DNA of 64,000 nucleotides from DAIDJD01 sp035485275 (GTDB lineage: Bacteria; Oederibacteriota; JAJYGY01; DAIDJD01): positions 17,647 to 81,646 of the forward strand of contig DATHOE010000042.1 in assembly GCA_035485275.1 (NCBI GenBank), written 5' to 3'. The position numbers and the translations under genes were made by a program. The stretch's first letter is position 1, and every line of letters begins with the position of its first letter. The notes below the pieces were generated by a model. That model saw nothing but the letters and a program-made list of their open reading frames with translations, had not been told where the DNA came from and searched no databases. Below, piece by piece: positions 43,737-51,656 of this stretch.

Positions 43737-45461
43737 GTGGAAGACCGGTTGTTAAGATGTTTTCTAGCCGCGGTTTTGGCGGGGTCCCCAGCGTTTCTTC
43801 GCGCCTACGGCACCACCATGGGGCCCTATGGCCTGGGCGCGGCCGCCTTGGGGGCCGGCGGCTCGGCGGTGGCCACGGCCCAGGGCGACGAGGCCTTTTA
43901 CTGGAATCCGGCGGCCCTCTCCACGCAGGGCCTGAGCCTCGGCTACGACGGCGGCCTGGGCGGCCCGGCCCAGACCCTGCAGCAGGCCGTGGGGCTCAGC
44001 GGGCCCCTGGCCGGGGCCCTTTCCGGCGGCCTTTTCGCCGGCGACCAGTCCTATTCCCAGGCGGACCATTACAATGAGGAGCAGGCCGGCCTGGGCCTCT
44101 CCGCGGGCAACGGCTGGGCCTCCATCGGCACGGTCCAGCGCCTCCTGCTGGCCTCGCCCGGCTCCCTGAGGGGCTGGAGCATGGACGTGGGCGCCAAGGC
44201 CGCCGTCCCCCTGGTCGGGACCTGGCGCCTGGACCTGGGGCTGTCCGCCTCGGACCTCTTCTCGAACCTGGCCTGGGGCGACGGGCAGACCGAGGGCCAG
44301 CCCACGGTGCTGCGCGCCGGCATGGCGCTCGAGCCCGAGCCCGGAACCTGGCTGTCGGCCGAGGAGGACCAGCTGGAGAGCCTGGGCGGGCCCAACCTGC
44401 CGCAGTGGCGCCTGGGGCTCCAGGTGTCGCTGTTCGAGCGCCGCCTGGCTTTGAGGCTGGGGGCCACCCAGGTCAGCGCCGACGTCGGCTACGCCACGGC
44501 GGGCCTCGGCCTCCGGATTTCTTCGGCCCTGGGATTGGACTACGCCTACATGGCCTTGGAGGACGGCGACGCCTTCCAGGCCGGGGGGCAGCGCCAGATC
44601 CTGAGCCTGCAATGGAACTTCGGGGAACCCTCGCCCCCGACGCAGGCCTGGAGCGATCCGGTGGTCCTGGAGAACTGGGCCGCCCCTGCCGCGGGCCCGG
44701 GGAAGCCCGGCTTCGCGCCGAAGGTGGTCTTGAAGGGCCTCCTGGCGCCCACCGTCTCGCAGGCCGACTTCGACCTCAGCGGCCTGGCGGGCGCCTCCCA
44801 GGCCAAGTCCTGGGAGCTGCGCATCGTGGACGCCTCGGGCAGGGTCCTGCGCACCATGCGCGGCGTCGGTCCCGTGCCGAAGTCCGTGCATTGGGAAGGC
44901 ACCGACGACCTGGGCGACCCGGTGTCCGCCGCCGCGGGCAGCAGCTTCGAGATCCGCATCACGGGTGCCGACGGCCAGGAGCGCCTGGTGGCCGCGGCCC
45001 CGGTCGTGCCCGCGGCGCAACTGAACGACTACGTGACCCGGGCCCAATGGGACGCCACGCTGAACCGCTCCGGGGTCCAGCGCGACCCCGACAGCGGCGG
45101 CCTGCTGTACACCTTCTATTTCGACGCGCACGGGTCGGACCTGACCCCTTCAGACATGAAGACGCTCGCCGCCGCCGTGACCATGATCCGCCTCTGGCGC
45201 ATGCGCTTCGCGCTGATCGACGGCTACGCCGCCGCGGACGAAGGCGGGGACGGGGACGCGCTGTCCCAGGCGCGGGCCGGGGCGATCCTGAAGGCGCTGG
45301 TGCGGCGCCACGTGATCCTGGACGGGGTGACCCTGCGGCACTGGGGGCTCAGCCATCCGGCGGCCACGGGCGACATGCCTGGAACGCAGGACAGGAACCG
45401 CAGGGTGAAGTTGCATCTGGAGATCTACCCGCCCGAAGGGGCGGAGTGCATCGGAGGCTGA
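43737..45461 (+). CDS. Outer-membrane barrel protein with FlgD-like Ig domain and OmpA-like C-terminus
   Basis: The 574-residue protein (GTG 43737; TTG 43749 also possible) has an N-terminal signal region and a barrel of the PorV/UPF0164 kind (GPYGLGAAALGAGGSAVATA, EAFYWNPAALSTQG, residues about 25-300). A middle FlgD-like/Ig domain follows (LRIVDASGRVLRTMRG, VHWEGTDDLGDPV, SFEIRITGADGQE). The end (TFYFDAHGSDLTPSDMKTL; LSQARAGAILKALVRRHV; GTQDRNRRVKLHLEI) resembles an OmpA peptidoglycan-binding domain with the late NRRV motif. It probably links the outer membrane to the cell wall. It precedes a TPR lipoprotein-like gene by one base. Confidence 0.85.
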   Translation: MEDRLLRCFLAAVLAGSPAFLRAYGTTMGPYGLGAAALGAGGSAVATAQGDEAFYWNPAALSTQGLSLGYDGGLGGPAQTLQQAVGLSGPLAGALSGGLFAGDQSYSQADHYNEEQAGLGLSAGNGWASIGTVQRLLLASPGSLRGWSMDVGAKAAVPLVGTWRLDLGLSASDLFSNLAWGDGQTEGQPTVLRAGMALEPEPGTWLSAEEDQLESLGGPNLPQWRLGLQVSLFERRLALRLGATQVSADVGYATAGLGLRISSALGLDYAYMALEDGDAFQAGGQRQILSLQWNFGEPSPPTQAWSDPVVLENWAAPAAGPGKPGFAPKVVLKGLLAPTVSQADFDLSGLAGASQAKSWELRIVDASGRVLRTMRGVGPVPKSVHWEGTDDLGDPVSAAAGSSFEIRITGADGQERLVAAAPVVPAAQLNDYVTRAQWDATLNRSGVQRDPDSGGLLYTFYFDAHGSDLTPSDMKTLAAAVTMIRLWRMRFALIDGYAAADEGGDGDALSQARAGAILKALVRRHVILDGVTLRHWGLSHPAATGDMPGTQDRNRRVKLHLEIYPPEGAECIGG

Positions 45462-45462
45462 G

Positions 45463-47037
45463 TTGAAGCGACGCGCGTTCACGACGGTGGTGGGCCTGGC
45501 CCTTCTGATCGCCCTGGCCCCGGGCGGCTTGCGGGCGGACGACAGCCTGGGTCCCTTTGAGCGGGCCGCGGAGCTCTCGCCCCAGGACCCCGGCGCCCAG
45601 TTCAACCTCGGGGTCATGTGCCTGAAGGCCGGGGACTATGCCCAGGCCGCCCAGGCCCTGCAGAAGGCCACCAGCCTGGCCCCCCGCGACGCGGAGAGCT
45701 GGGAGGCCTACGGAACGGCGCTGCTGCAATTGCGGCGCGCCTCCGACGCGGTCCAGGCCCTCAAGCAGGCCACCGCCCTGGACGCCGGCCGGGCCGGCGC
45801 CTGGCAGGATCTCGGCCAGGCCCTGGTCATGGACGGGTCCGGCGAGGACCTCGCCGCCGCCGCGGACGCATACGGCCACGCGGCCCATCTGAAGCCGGAA
45901 GACGCCCTGCCCCTGCTGAACCAGGGCCTGGTGCTGGCCAGGCTGGGACGCGACGCCGAAGCCCTGGCGGCCTTGAGCAAGGCCGCGGGCATGGACGGCG
46001 GCCAGGGGGCCTTCAAGCCCCTGTGCATGCTCTACAACAAGGCCGGCAACTACGCCAAGGCCGAGGACGCCTGCCGCCGGGCCCTCCAGGGCGACGGCGG
46101 CGCGGAGTCCTGGTACAACCTCGGCTTCGCGCTGCAGGGCGACTCCAAGAACGCCGACGCCCGGGTGGCCTACAGGAACGCCCTGAGGGCCGACCCCGGG
46201 CACGCCGGCGCGCTCTACGCCGTGGCCTACCTCGACTTCCAGGCCGGCGACGCCGCGGCCGCGCTGCAGGGCTTCCAGGCCGCGATCAAGGCGAAGAACG
46301 GGGACTACCCCGAGGCCGAATACAACGCCGCGGTCCTGCTGGGCGACCAGGGCAGCTTCGAGGACGCCGCGGAGCTGTACCGCAGCTTCCTGAAGACCCA
46401 TCCCGACGACCCCGACGCGAACGCCAACCTCAAGAGCGTGACGGAGGCGGGCCTGGCCGCCCTGCTGGAGCGCGGGCAGGACGCCTACGAGCGCGGGGAC
46501 ATCGCCGCGGCCCGCGGGGACTGGCAGCGCGCCCAGGCCCTGGACCCCAGCAGCCTGGAGGCCGCCCGCATGCTGAAGCTGGCCGGCGCTGCCAGCCAGG
46601 CCCCCAAGGCGGTCGTGGCGGCCCGCGTGGCGGCCCGCCCGGCCGTGGCACGGCGCCTGCGCTCGGACGACTCCGGGACCAAGCGCCGCGGCATGGCGGC
46701 CTTCAAGGCGGGGCGCGACGCCGAGGCCGTGCGCCTACTCGGTTTCTACCTGCGCAACAACCCCGACGACCTGGCCGTGAAGAAGGCGCTCACCCAGGCC
46801 CGCGCCAGGACCATGCGCCGCGGGAGCGTGCGCGCCGCGGCGAAGAAAGTGGACCAGGAAGCGGTCCGCAAGCTTTATTATGACGGGGTGGAGCAATACC
46901 TGGCCGGCGACCTGCGCGGGGCCGTGGCGACCTGGACCGAGGTGCTCAGGCAGGAGCCCGACCATCTCGACGCCCAGCGCAGCCTGGCGAGGGCCCAGGT
47001 GGAGTTGGCGGCCTTGAAGCGGATATCCCAGCAGTGA
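45463..47037 (+). CDS. Exported TPR-repeat protein
   Basis: The 524-residue protein starts at TTG 45463, one base after the previous stop. It has a signal peptide (RRAFTTVVGLALLIALAPGG, cleaved near ADD) and more than ten tetratricopeptide repeats, among them NLGVMCLKAGDYAQAAQALQ and NLGFALQGDSKNADARVAYRNALRADPGHAG. It is likely periplasmic, anchoring protein complexes of the envelope. Its position after the barrel/OmpA fusion suggests cooperation with that protein. Confidence 0.87.
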   Translation: MKRRAFTTVVGLALLIALAPGGLRADDSLGPFERAAELSPQDPGAQFNLGVMCLKAGDYAQAAQALQKATSLAPRDAESWEAYGTALLQLRRASDAVQALKQATALDAGRAGAWQDLGQALVMDGSGEDLAAAADAYGHAAHLKPEDALPLLNQGLVLARLGRDAEALAALSKAAGMDGGQGAFKPLCMLYNKAGNYAKAEDACRRALQGDGGAESWYNLGFALQGDSKNADARVAYRNALRADPGHAGALYAVAYLDFQAGDAAAALQGFQAAIKAKNGDYPEAEYNAAVLLGDQGSFEDAAELYRSFLKTHPDDPDANANLKSVTEAGLAALLERGQDAYERGDIAAARGDWQRAQALDPSSLEAARMLKLAGAASQAPKAVVAARVAARPAVARRLRSDDSGTKRRGMAAFKAGRDAEAVRLLGFYLRNNPDDLAVKKALTQARARTMRRGSVRAAAKKVDQEAVRKLYYDGVEQYLAGDLRGAVATWTEVLRQEPDHLDAQRSLARAQVELAALKRISQQ

Positions 47038-47059
47038 ACGGATCCAAGCCGGAGGAAGC

Positions 47060-48607
47060 ATGCCCGACAACGCAAGCGGCATCCTAGGCCAGATCGTCGA
47101 CGGCCCCAAAGGCCTCTCGATCCGGACCAAGCTGGCGGCCACCCTGGCCGGCCTGGTGACGCTGTCCCTGGCCCTGATGGCGGCCTTCATCCTCTACGAG
47201 TGCCGCCAGGCCCTGCTGGAGGAGGCCATCCGGCGCGGCCTGACCGTGGGCCGCAACCTGGCCGACTACAGCGCCAGCGCCGTCCTGCAGAAGGACTCCC
47301 TGCAGGCCATCCAGTTCACCAAGGACGCGCTCAGCGACGACGCGGTGGTCCACGCGGTGCTGACCGACGACCAGGGCGTGGTGCTGGCGGTGCGGGCCTC
47401 CTCGGGCCGCCTGCCGGCGGAGTTCGGCGCGAAGTGGCAGCCCCTGCAGGGCGAGCCGGTGCGGGCCGAGGGCGTGCCCGCGGACGTGCAGGTGGTGGAG
47501 TCCAAGGACCCCGACAGCGGCGCCTCGGTGCTGGCCTTCGACTTCCCGGTGATCCAGGCCGGTGTGACGGTCGGCCAGGCCTACATCGCCCTGTCCCAGG
47601 AGAAGATCCGCGAGGTGATGGAGGAGACCACCCTGAAGGTGGTGGCGCTGGCGGCGGTCTTCGTCCTGCTGGCGCTGATCTCGGCCGTCATGCTCGCCGA
47701 CGTGATCGTGCGGCCCGTGAAGCGCCTGACCCGCGGGGCCCTGGCGGTGGGCGGCGGCGACCTAGACGCCAGCGTGGAGGTCCGCAGCGACGACGAGCTG
47801 GGGGTCCTGGCGCGCACCTTCAACGCCATGACCCAGGGGCTCAAGCGCGCCCAGGCCGACCTGGTGGAGAAGGAGCTGCTGCAGCGCGACCTGAGCATCG
47901 CCCAGGAGATCCAGCAGGGGCTGCTTCCGAAAAAGATCCCCCAGATCCCGGGATACGAGCTGGCCGCCTTCTACGCCCCGGCCAAGGAGGTCGGCGGCGA
48001 CCTTTATGACTTCATCCCCATCGACAAGCACCGCATGGTGGTGGCCGTGGCCGACGTGTCGGGCAAGAGCGTGCCCGGGAGCCTGGGCATGGCCATGACG
48101 CGGTCCGTGCTGCGGGCCGAGGCCCTGCGCCAGGGCGCCGTGGGCGAGACCCTGAGCCGCACCAACGCGGTCATCCAGCCCGACATACGACGCGGCATGT
48201 TCGTGACCCTCTTCTACGCCATGCTGGACTCCGCGAAGCACACCCTGACCTGCGCCAACGCCGGGCACAACCCGGCTTTCCTGGCGCGCCACGGCCGCAT
48301 CCAGGAGATCGCGCCGGAGGGCATGGCGCTGGGCCTGGTGCCGGCGGCGCAGTTCTTCTCCGACGAGCTGGTGGTGGAGATCAAGGCCGGCGACCTCGTC
48401 GCCCTCTACACCGACGGCGTGACCGAGGCCATGAATTCCTCCCGCGAGGAATACGGGGAGGAGCGCTTCAAGGCCGCCCTGATCGCGGCGAGCGCCAAGC
48501 CCCTGGCCGAGGCGCTGAAGCACGTGGTCGATTCGGTGCGAGCCTTCGTCGCCGGCGCGCCGCCGAACGACGACATCACGCTGGTTTTGCTTCGCCGTAG
48601 GGCCTGA
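47060..48607 (+). CDS. RsbU-type PP2C (SpoIIE) serine phosphatase with HAMP domain
   Basis: The 515-residue membrane protein has a first helix (LAATLAGLVTLSLALMAAFIL), a small extracytoplasmic sensor, a second helix (LKVVALAAVFVLLALISAVMLA) and HAMP (VRPVKRLTRGALAVGGGDLDASV). The PP2C domain runs from about residue 285: EVGGDLYDFI, AVADVSGKSVPGSLGMA, NAGHNPAFLA, YTDGVTEAMNSS and NDDITLVLL include all metal-binding aspartates. It should dephosphorylate the STAS protein encoded directly downstream, switching a partner-switching pathway. Confidence 0.95.
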   Translation: MPDNASGILGQIVDGPKGLSIRTKLAATLAGLVTLSLALMAAFILYECRQALLEEAIRRGLTVGRNLADYSASAVLQKDSLQAIQFTKDALSDDAVVHAVLTDDQGVVLAVRASSGRLPAEFGAKWQPLQGEPVRAEGVPADVQVVESKDPDSGASVLAFDFPVIQAGVTVGQAYIALSQEKIREVMEETTLKVVALAAVFVLLALISAVMLADVIVRPVKRLTRGALAVGGGDLDASVEVRSDDELGVLARTFNAMTQGLKRAQADLVEKELLQRDLSIAQEIQQGLLPKKIPQIPGYELAAFYAPAKEVGGDLYDFIPIDKHRMVVAVADVSGKSVPGSLGMAMTRSVLRAEALRQGAVGETLSRTNAVIQPDIRRGMFVTLFYAMLDSAKHTLTCANAGHNPAFLARHGRIQEIAPEGMALGLVPAAQFFSDELVVEIKAGDLVALYTDGVTEAMNSSREEYGEERFKAALIAASAKPLAEALKHVVDSVRAFVAGAPPNDDITLVLLRRRA

Positions 48608-48623
48608 CAATGAGGAGCACTGT

Positions 48624-48983
48624 ATGGACCTGCTGAATATCGAGGTCGTCGATAGCGCCCAAAACGCGGAGATCGTGGTGTTCCGCCTGAAGGGCCACCT
48701 GGACGCCCAGACCGTGCGGGAGCTGGAGGGGAGCTTCACGCTCCAGCTGCAGGCAGCGCGGGTGCGCTGGATCGTGGACCTGGGTGGGCTGGACTACATC
48801 TCCTCCGCGGGGCTGGGATCCTTCATCGGCGTCCTGGCCGAGCTGCAGGCCAAGGGCGGGAACATCTTCTTCATCGGGATGACCCCGAAGATCGAGAAGA
48901 TCTTCAAAATGCTGGGCTTCATGCGCATCTTCAAGATTTTCGCCTCAGAGGCCGAGGCGGTCCGCGCTTTCAAGGGCGCCTGA
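48624..48983 (+). CDS. STAS anti-sigma factor antagonist (RsbV/SpoIIAA type)
   Basis: The 119-residue protein is a STAS domain with the phosphorylatable Ser region LGGLDYISSAGLGSFIGVLAEL, and a C-terminal KIEKIFKMLGFMRIFKIFASEAEAV. It lies 16 bases after the phosphatase gene, and its TGA shares one base with the ATG of the kinase gene (TGATG). It is probably phosphorylated by that kinase and dephosphorylated by the phosphatase. Confidence 0.94.
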   Translation: MDLLNIEVVDSAQNAEIVVFRLKGHLDAQTVRELEGSFTLQLQAARVRWIVDLGGLDYISSAGLGSFIGVLAELQAKGGNIFFIGMTPKIEKIFKMLGFMRIFKIFASEAEAVRAFKGA

Positions 48984-49882
48984 TGTCGGCCGCCGAGCAG
49001 CTGGTCCTGGCGCCCGAGACCGAGTCCCCCCATTCGGGCGAGGCCTTCGAGCTGGAAGTGCTGGCCGCGGACGGGGCCGGGGACGTGGACGAGTCCTTCG
49101 GCGGCGAGGCGGCCCTGCAGCCCTCGGCGGGGATGGTCTCGCCGGCGAAGATTGGCCCCTTCAAGGCGGGGCTGTGGCGGGGGAAGGTGACCCTGACCGG
49201 CCCCGGCGCGACCCATCTGCGCATCAGCAGCCTGGGCGGCGGCAAGGCCTCCGGGGACCTGCTGTTCAAGGTCCGCGACGACAAGCCGGCGGCCAAGCCG
49301 CCCTTCAACGCCGCCTGCCCGGGCTGCGGCCTGACGCTGGAGATCCAGGCCCCGGACGTGTACCGCTGCCACCGCTGCGGCGAGATCTATTTCGTCGACC
49401 GCTGGGCCCATTCCATCTCCCTGAAGCCCAGGCCGCCCGAGGAGCTGCTGGACGCGGCCGCGACCAGCCGAGTGAGCCTCAGTTTCCCCGCGGACGTGAA
49501 CCTCCTGCGCGCCGTGCGGACCTTCCTGGTGGCGGTGCTCAACGAGAACGGGTACCAGCAGGAAATGATCAACGACCTTGAGATAGCGGCCGACGAGGCC
49601 GTGACCAACGTGGTGGAGCACGCCTACGGATACGACAACGGCAAGACGGTGTTCGTGGAGCTGCGCCTGGACAAGAGCGGCGTCCAGGTCAAGGTCAAGG
49701 ACCACGGCCCGGCCTTCGACCCATTGCAGGGAGAGGTAGTGAACCTGGACCAGCATATCGCCGCCCGCCGCCGGGGCGGCTTGGGCCTGCACCTGATGCA
49801 GTCCCTCATGGACCGGCTGGAATACCGGCGCGAGGACGGCTTCAACGTCCTGACGCTGACCAAACATGGGGAGCCCCGGTGA
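48983..49882 (+). CDS. RsbW-type serine kinase (HATPase) with N-terminal Ig-like and zinc-ribbon regions
   Basis: The 299-residue protein ends in a GHKL ATPase domain: IAADEAVTNVVEHAYGYDNG (N box), VKDHGPAFDP (G1) and RGGLGLHLMQSLMDRL (G2), the RsbW/SpoIIAB pattern. The first 105 residues look like a beta-rich Ig-like module. A zinc ribbon sits at about 112-137: CPGCGLTLEIQ then CHRCGEIYF, four Cys in CxxC pairs. RsbW-type kinases are normally only 140-160 residues. The added parts may sense redox or metal state. Its last four bases (GTGA) overlap the next chemoreceptor gene. Confidence 0.85.
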   Translation: MSAAEQLVLAPETESPHSGEAFELEVLAADGAGDVDESFGGEAALQPSAGMVSPAKIGPFKAGLWRGKVTLTGPGATHLRISSLGGGKASGDLLFKVRDDKPAAKPPFNAACPGCGLTLEIQAPDVYRCHRCGEIYFVDRWAHSISLKPRPPEELLDAAATSRVSLSFPADVNLLRAVRTFLVAVLNENGYQQEMINDLEIAADEAVTNVVEHAYGYDNGKTVFVELRLDKSGVQVKVKDHGPAFDPLQGEVVNLDQHIAARRRGGLGLHLMQSLMDRLEYRREDGFNVLTLTKHGEPR

Positions 49883-50934
49883 CACGGAGGCGTGCGGTCC
49901 TTTTCTTCGCCTGCCTGCTGTGCGGGCTGTCCGGCGCCTGCCTGGGGGCTTTCGCCGGCGGCGGCGAGGGCGCGGGCCTGGCCTTGCTGTGCTCGGCGAT
50001 CGTGGCCGCTCTGGCTGTGGTCCTGGGAGGATCCAAGTCCGGAGGCGTGCTTGAGGCCCCGGCGCTGGCCCGCAACGAGCCCGCTTCCCGGGTCCGTTCC
50101 CTGGACGGCGCCCCGGACGAGCCGGAATCCAGGCCCCTGGCCCCGGCGCTGTCGCTCAGGGACCACGAAGGCGGGAGCCTGTCGCCGGGCATGGCCTCGG
50201 AATTGGCCGATCTGCGCCGGCGCCTGGACAGCGACCAGGAGCGCCTCAAGCGACTGCACGTCCTGGCCCTCGACCTGGAGGGCAACCTGGGCGCCCTGGC
50301 CTCCTGCGTGGCGACCGCCGCGGACCGCAACGCCGAGCTGCTGGAAAGCGCCGAACGCGACGGGGCCCAGGTGGGGCTCGAGATCCAGGCCTTGGTGGGG
50401 GTCAAGGAGGCGCTCCACCAGGGGACCGAGGTCATCGACGAGCTGGCCCGCAGCTCCCGCGAGGTGGGGCCCGTCATCGAGAGCATCTTCGTGGTGGCCC
50501 GCAAGACCAACATGGTGGCGCTGAACGCGGCCATTGAGGCGGCCCGTGCCGGCGAGCAGGGCCGGGGCTTCGCGGTGGTGGCCGAGGAGGTGCGCCGCCT
50601 GGCCGAGGCCGCCACGGCCAGCACCCAGAAGGTGGAGCAGTTCGTGGAGAACCTGGGCGAACGCACGGCCTCCACCATCGAGGTCCTGCGGGGCGCGGCG
50701 CGCATCGAGGAGACCATCCAGGTGGTCTACCGCGTCTCGGACGCTTTCGTGTCCCTGGTACCGGCGGTGGAGTCCGCCAACCAGAGCCTGGGCGAGCTGT
50801 CCTCCCTGGTCGAGGAGAACGTTAAGGAGATGGCCCTCCTGCGCGACGCCGCCGAAGCCGGCCTGGCCGCGACCAACGACTGCATCGCGCGCGTCGACCG
50901 CCTGATCCAGGGCGGCCTCGCGTCGGGCGATTAG
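49879..50934 (+). CDS. Small chemoreceptor-like protein without a periplasmic sensor domain
   Basis: The 351-residue protein begins at GTG 49879, overlapping the kinase gene. Two membrane helices (VLFFACLLCGLSGACLGAFAGG and LALLCSAIVAALAVVLGG) lie at the N-terminus with almost no loop between them. The remaining cytoplasmic part is MCP signalling domain with the tip MVALNAAIEAARAGEQGRGF followed by AVVAEEVRRLAEAATAST. It likely senses a cytoplasmic or membrane signal, or functions as a partner of the Rsb-type switch it overlaps. Confidence 0.88.
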   Translation: MTRRRAVLFFACLLCGLSGACLGAFAGGGEGAGLALLCSAIVAALAVVLGGSKSGGVLEAPALARNEPASRVRSLDGAPDEPESRPLAPALSLRDHEGGSLSPGMASELADLRRRLDSDQERLKRLHVLALDLEGNLGALASCVATAADRNAELLESAERDGAQVGLEIQALVGVKEALHQGTEVIDELARSSREVGPVIESIFVVARKTNMVALNAAIEAARAGEQGRGFAVVAEEVRRLAEAATASTQKVEQFVENLGERTASTIEVLRGAARIEETIQVVYRVSDAFVSLVPAVESANQSLGELSSLVEENVKEMALLRDAAEAGLAATNDCIARVDRLIQGGLASGD

Positions 50935-50941
50935 GGCTTTT

Positions 50942-51631
50942 TTGTTCCCCGCCGATCCCCGCCCGCGCCTGCGCTACCTCGCCACGAATGAAAACCTGCA
51001 CGCCATACGCCACGGCCTGGCCGTGGGCCCCGGGGACAGGGTGCTGGCGGTGGCCGCGGGCGGGGACCAGGCCCTGGCCCTGCTGGAATTCGCGGAAAAA
51101 GTGGTGGTGGTCGACGCCAACCCGAAACAATTGATGTACGTCAAAAAATTGGCCGGGCTCATCCGCGGCCGGGACTACCTCAGCTTCCTCAAGCCGGAGA
51201 TCCTGCTGAAGTCCGACGAGGCCCTGGGTTTCGATGTGGGGCAATTGGAGGCCTTCAACGAGGAGGGTCTGGCCCAGCGCCGGCGCTACTTCACGCCCGC
51301 CCGCCTGAATTCGATCCGCCTGAAGTTGGACGCCCTTGAGATCTCGGGATCCACGGTCCTGGACGCCCTGGACGGCGGCGCCTTCACCAAAGCCTACCTG
51401 ACCAACATCATCGGTTACCTGGACTCCGATTTCACGAACAGCAGCCTGCTCTTCGCCGGCGCCAACAAGCTGTGCGTCTCCGGGCTGGTCTACGTCTCCA
51501 ACGCCTCGGTGCGCCCGGATTTCATGGAATGGATGGCCCGTCTGGGCCTTGAACGGGAAGACCGTTTGAGCTCCGTCGCGCGTGCCCTGGAGCCCAATTG
51601 GAAGCCGGACGTGTTCAAACGGGTCCGCTGA
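50942..51631 (+). CDS. DUF3419-like (BtaA-related) S-adenosylmethionine-binding protein
   Basis: The 229-residue protein starts at TTG 50942. VGPGDRVLAVAAGGDQALALLEFAEKVVVVDANPKQLMYVKKLAGL is a Rossmann S-adenosylmethionine-binding segment (motif I GGDQALALLE, then VDANPKQL), as in BtaA/DUF3419 3-amino-3-carboxypropyltransferases. C-terminal YLDSDFTNSSLLFAGANK and the rest are less familiar. It is shorter than BtaA, which makes the betaine-lipid headgroup, so the role is tentative. It may belong to the operon with the chemoreceptor gene seven bases upstream. Confidence 0.55.
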   Translation: MFPADPRPRLRYLATNENLHAIRHGLAVGPGDRVLAVAAGGDQALALLEFAEKVVVVDANPKQLMYVKKLAGLIRGRDYLSFLKPEILLKSDEALGFDVGQLEAFNEEGLAQRRRYFTPARLNSIRLKLDALEISGSTVLDALDGGAFTKAYLTNIIGYLDSDFTNSSLLFAGANKLCVSGLVYVSNASVRPDFMEWMARLGLEREDRLSSVARALEPNWKPDVFKRVR

Positions 51632-51656
51632 GACCCCTGTCTGCGCCTGATAGTCC

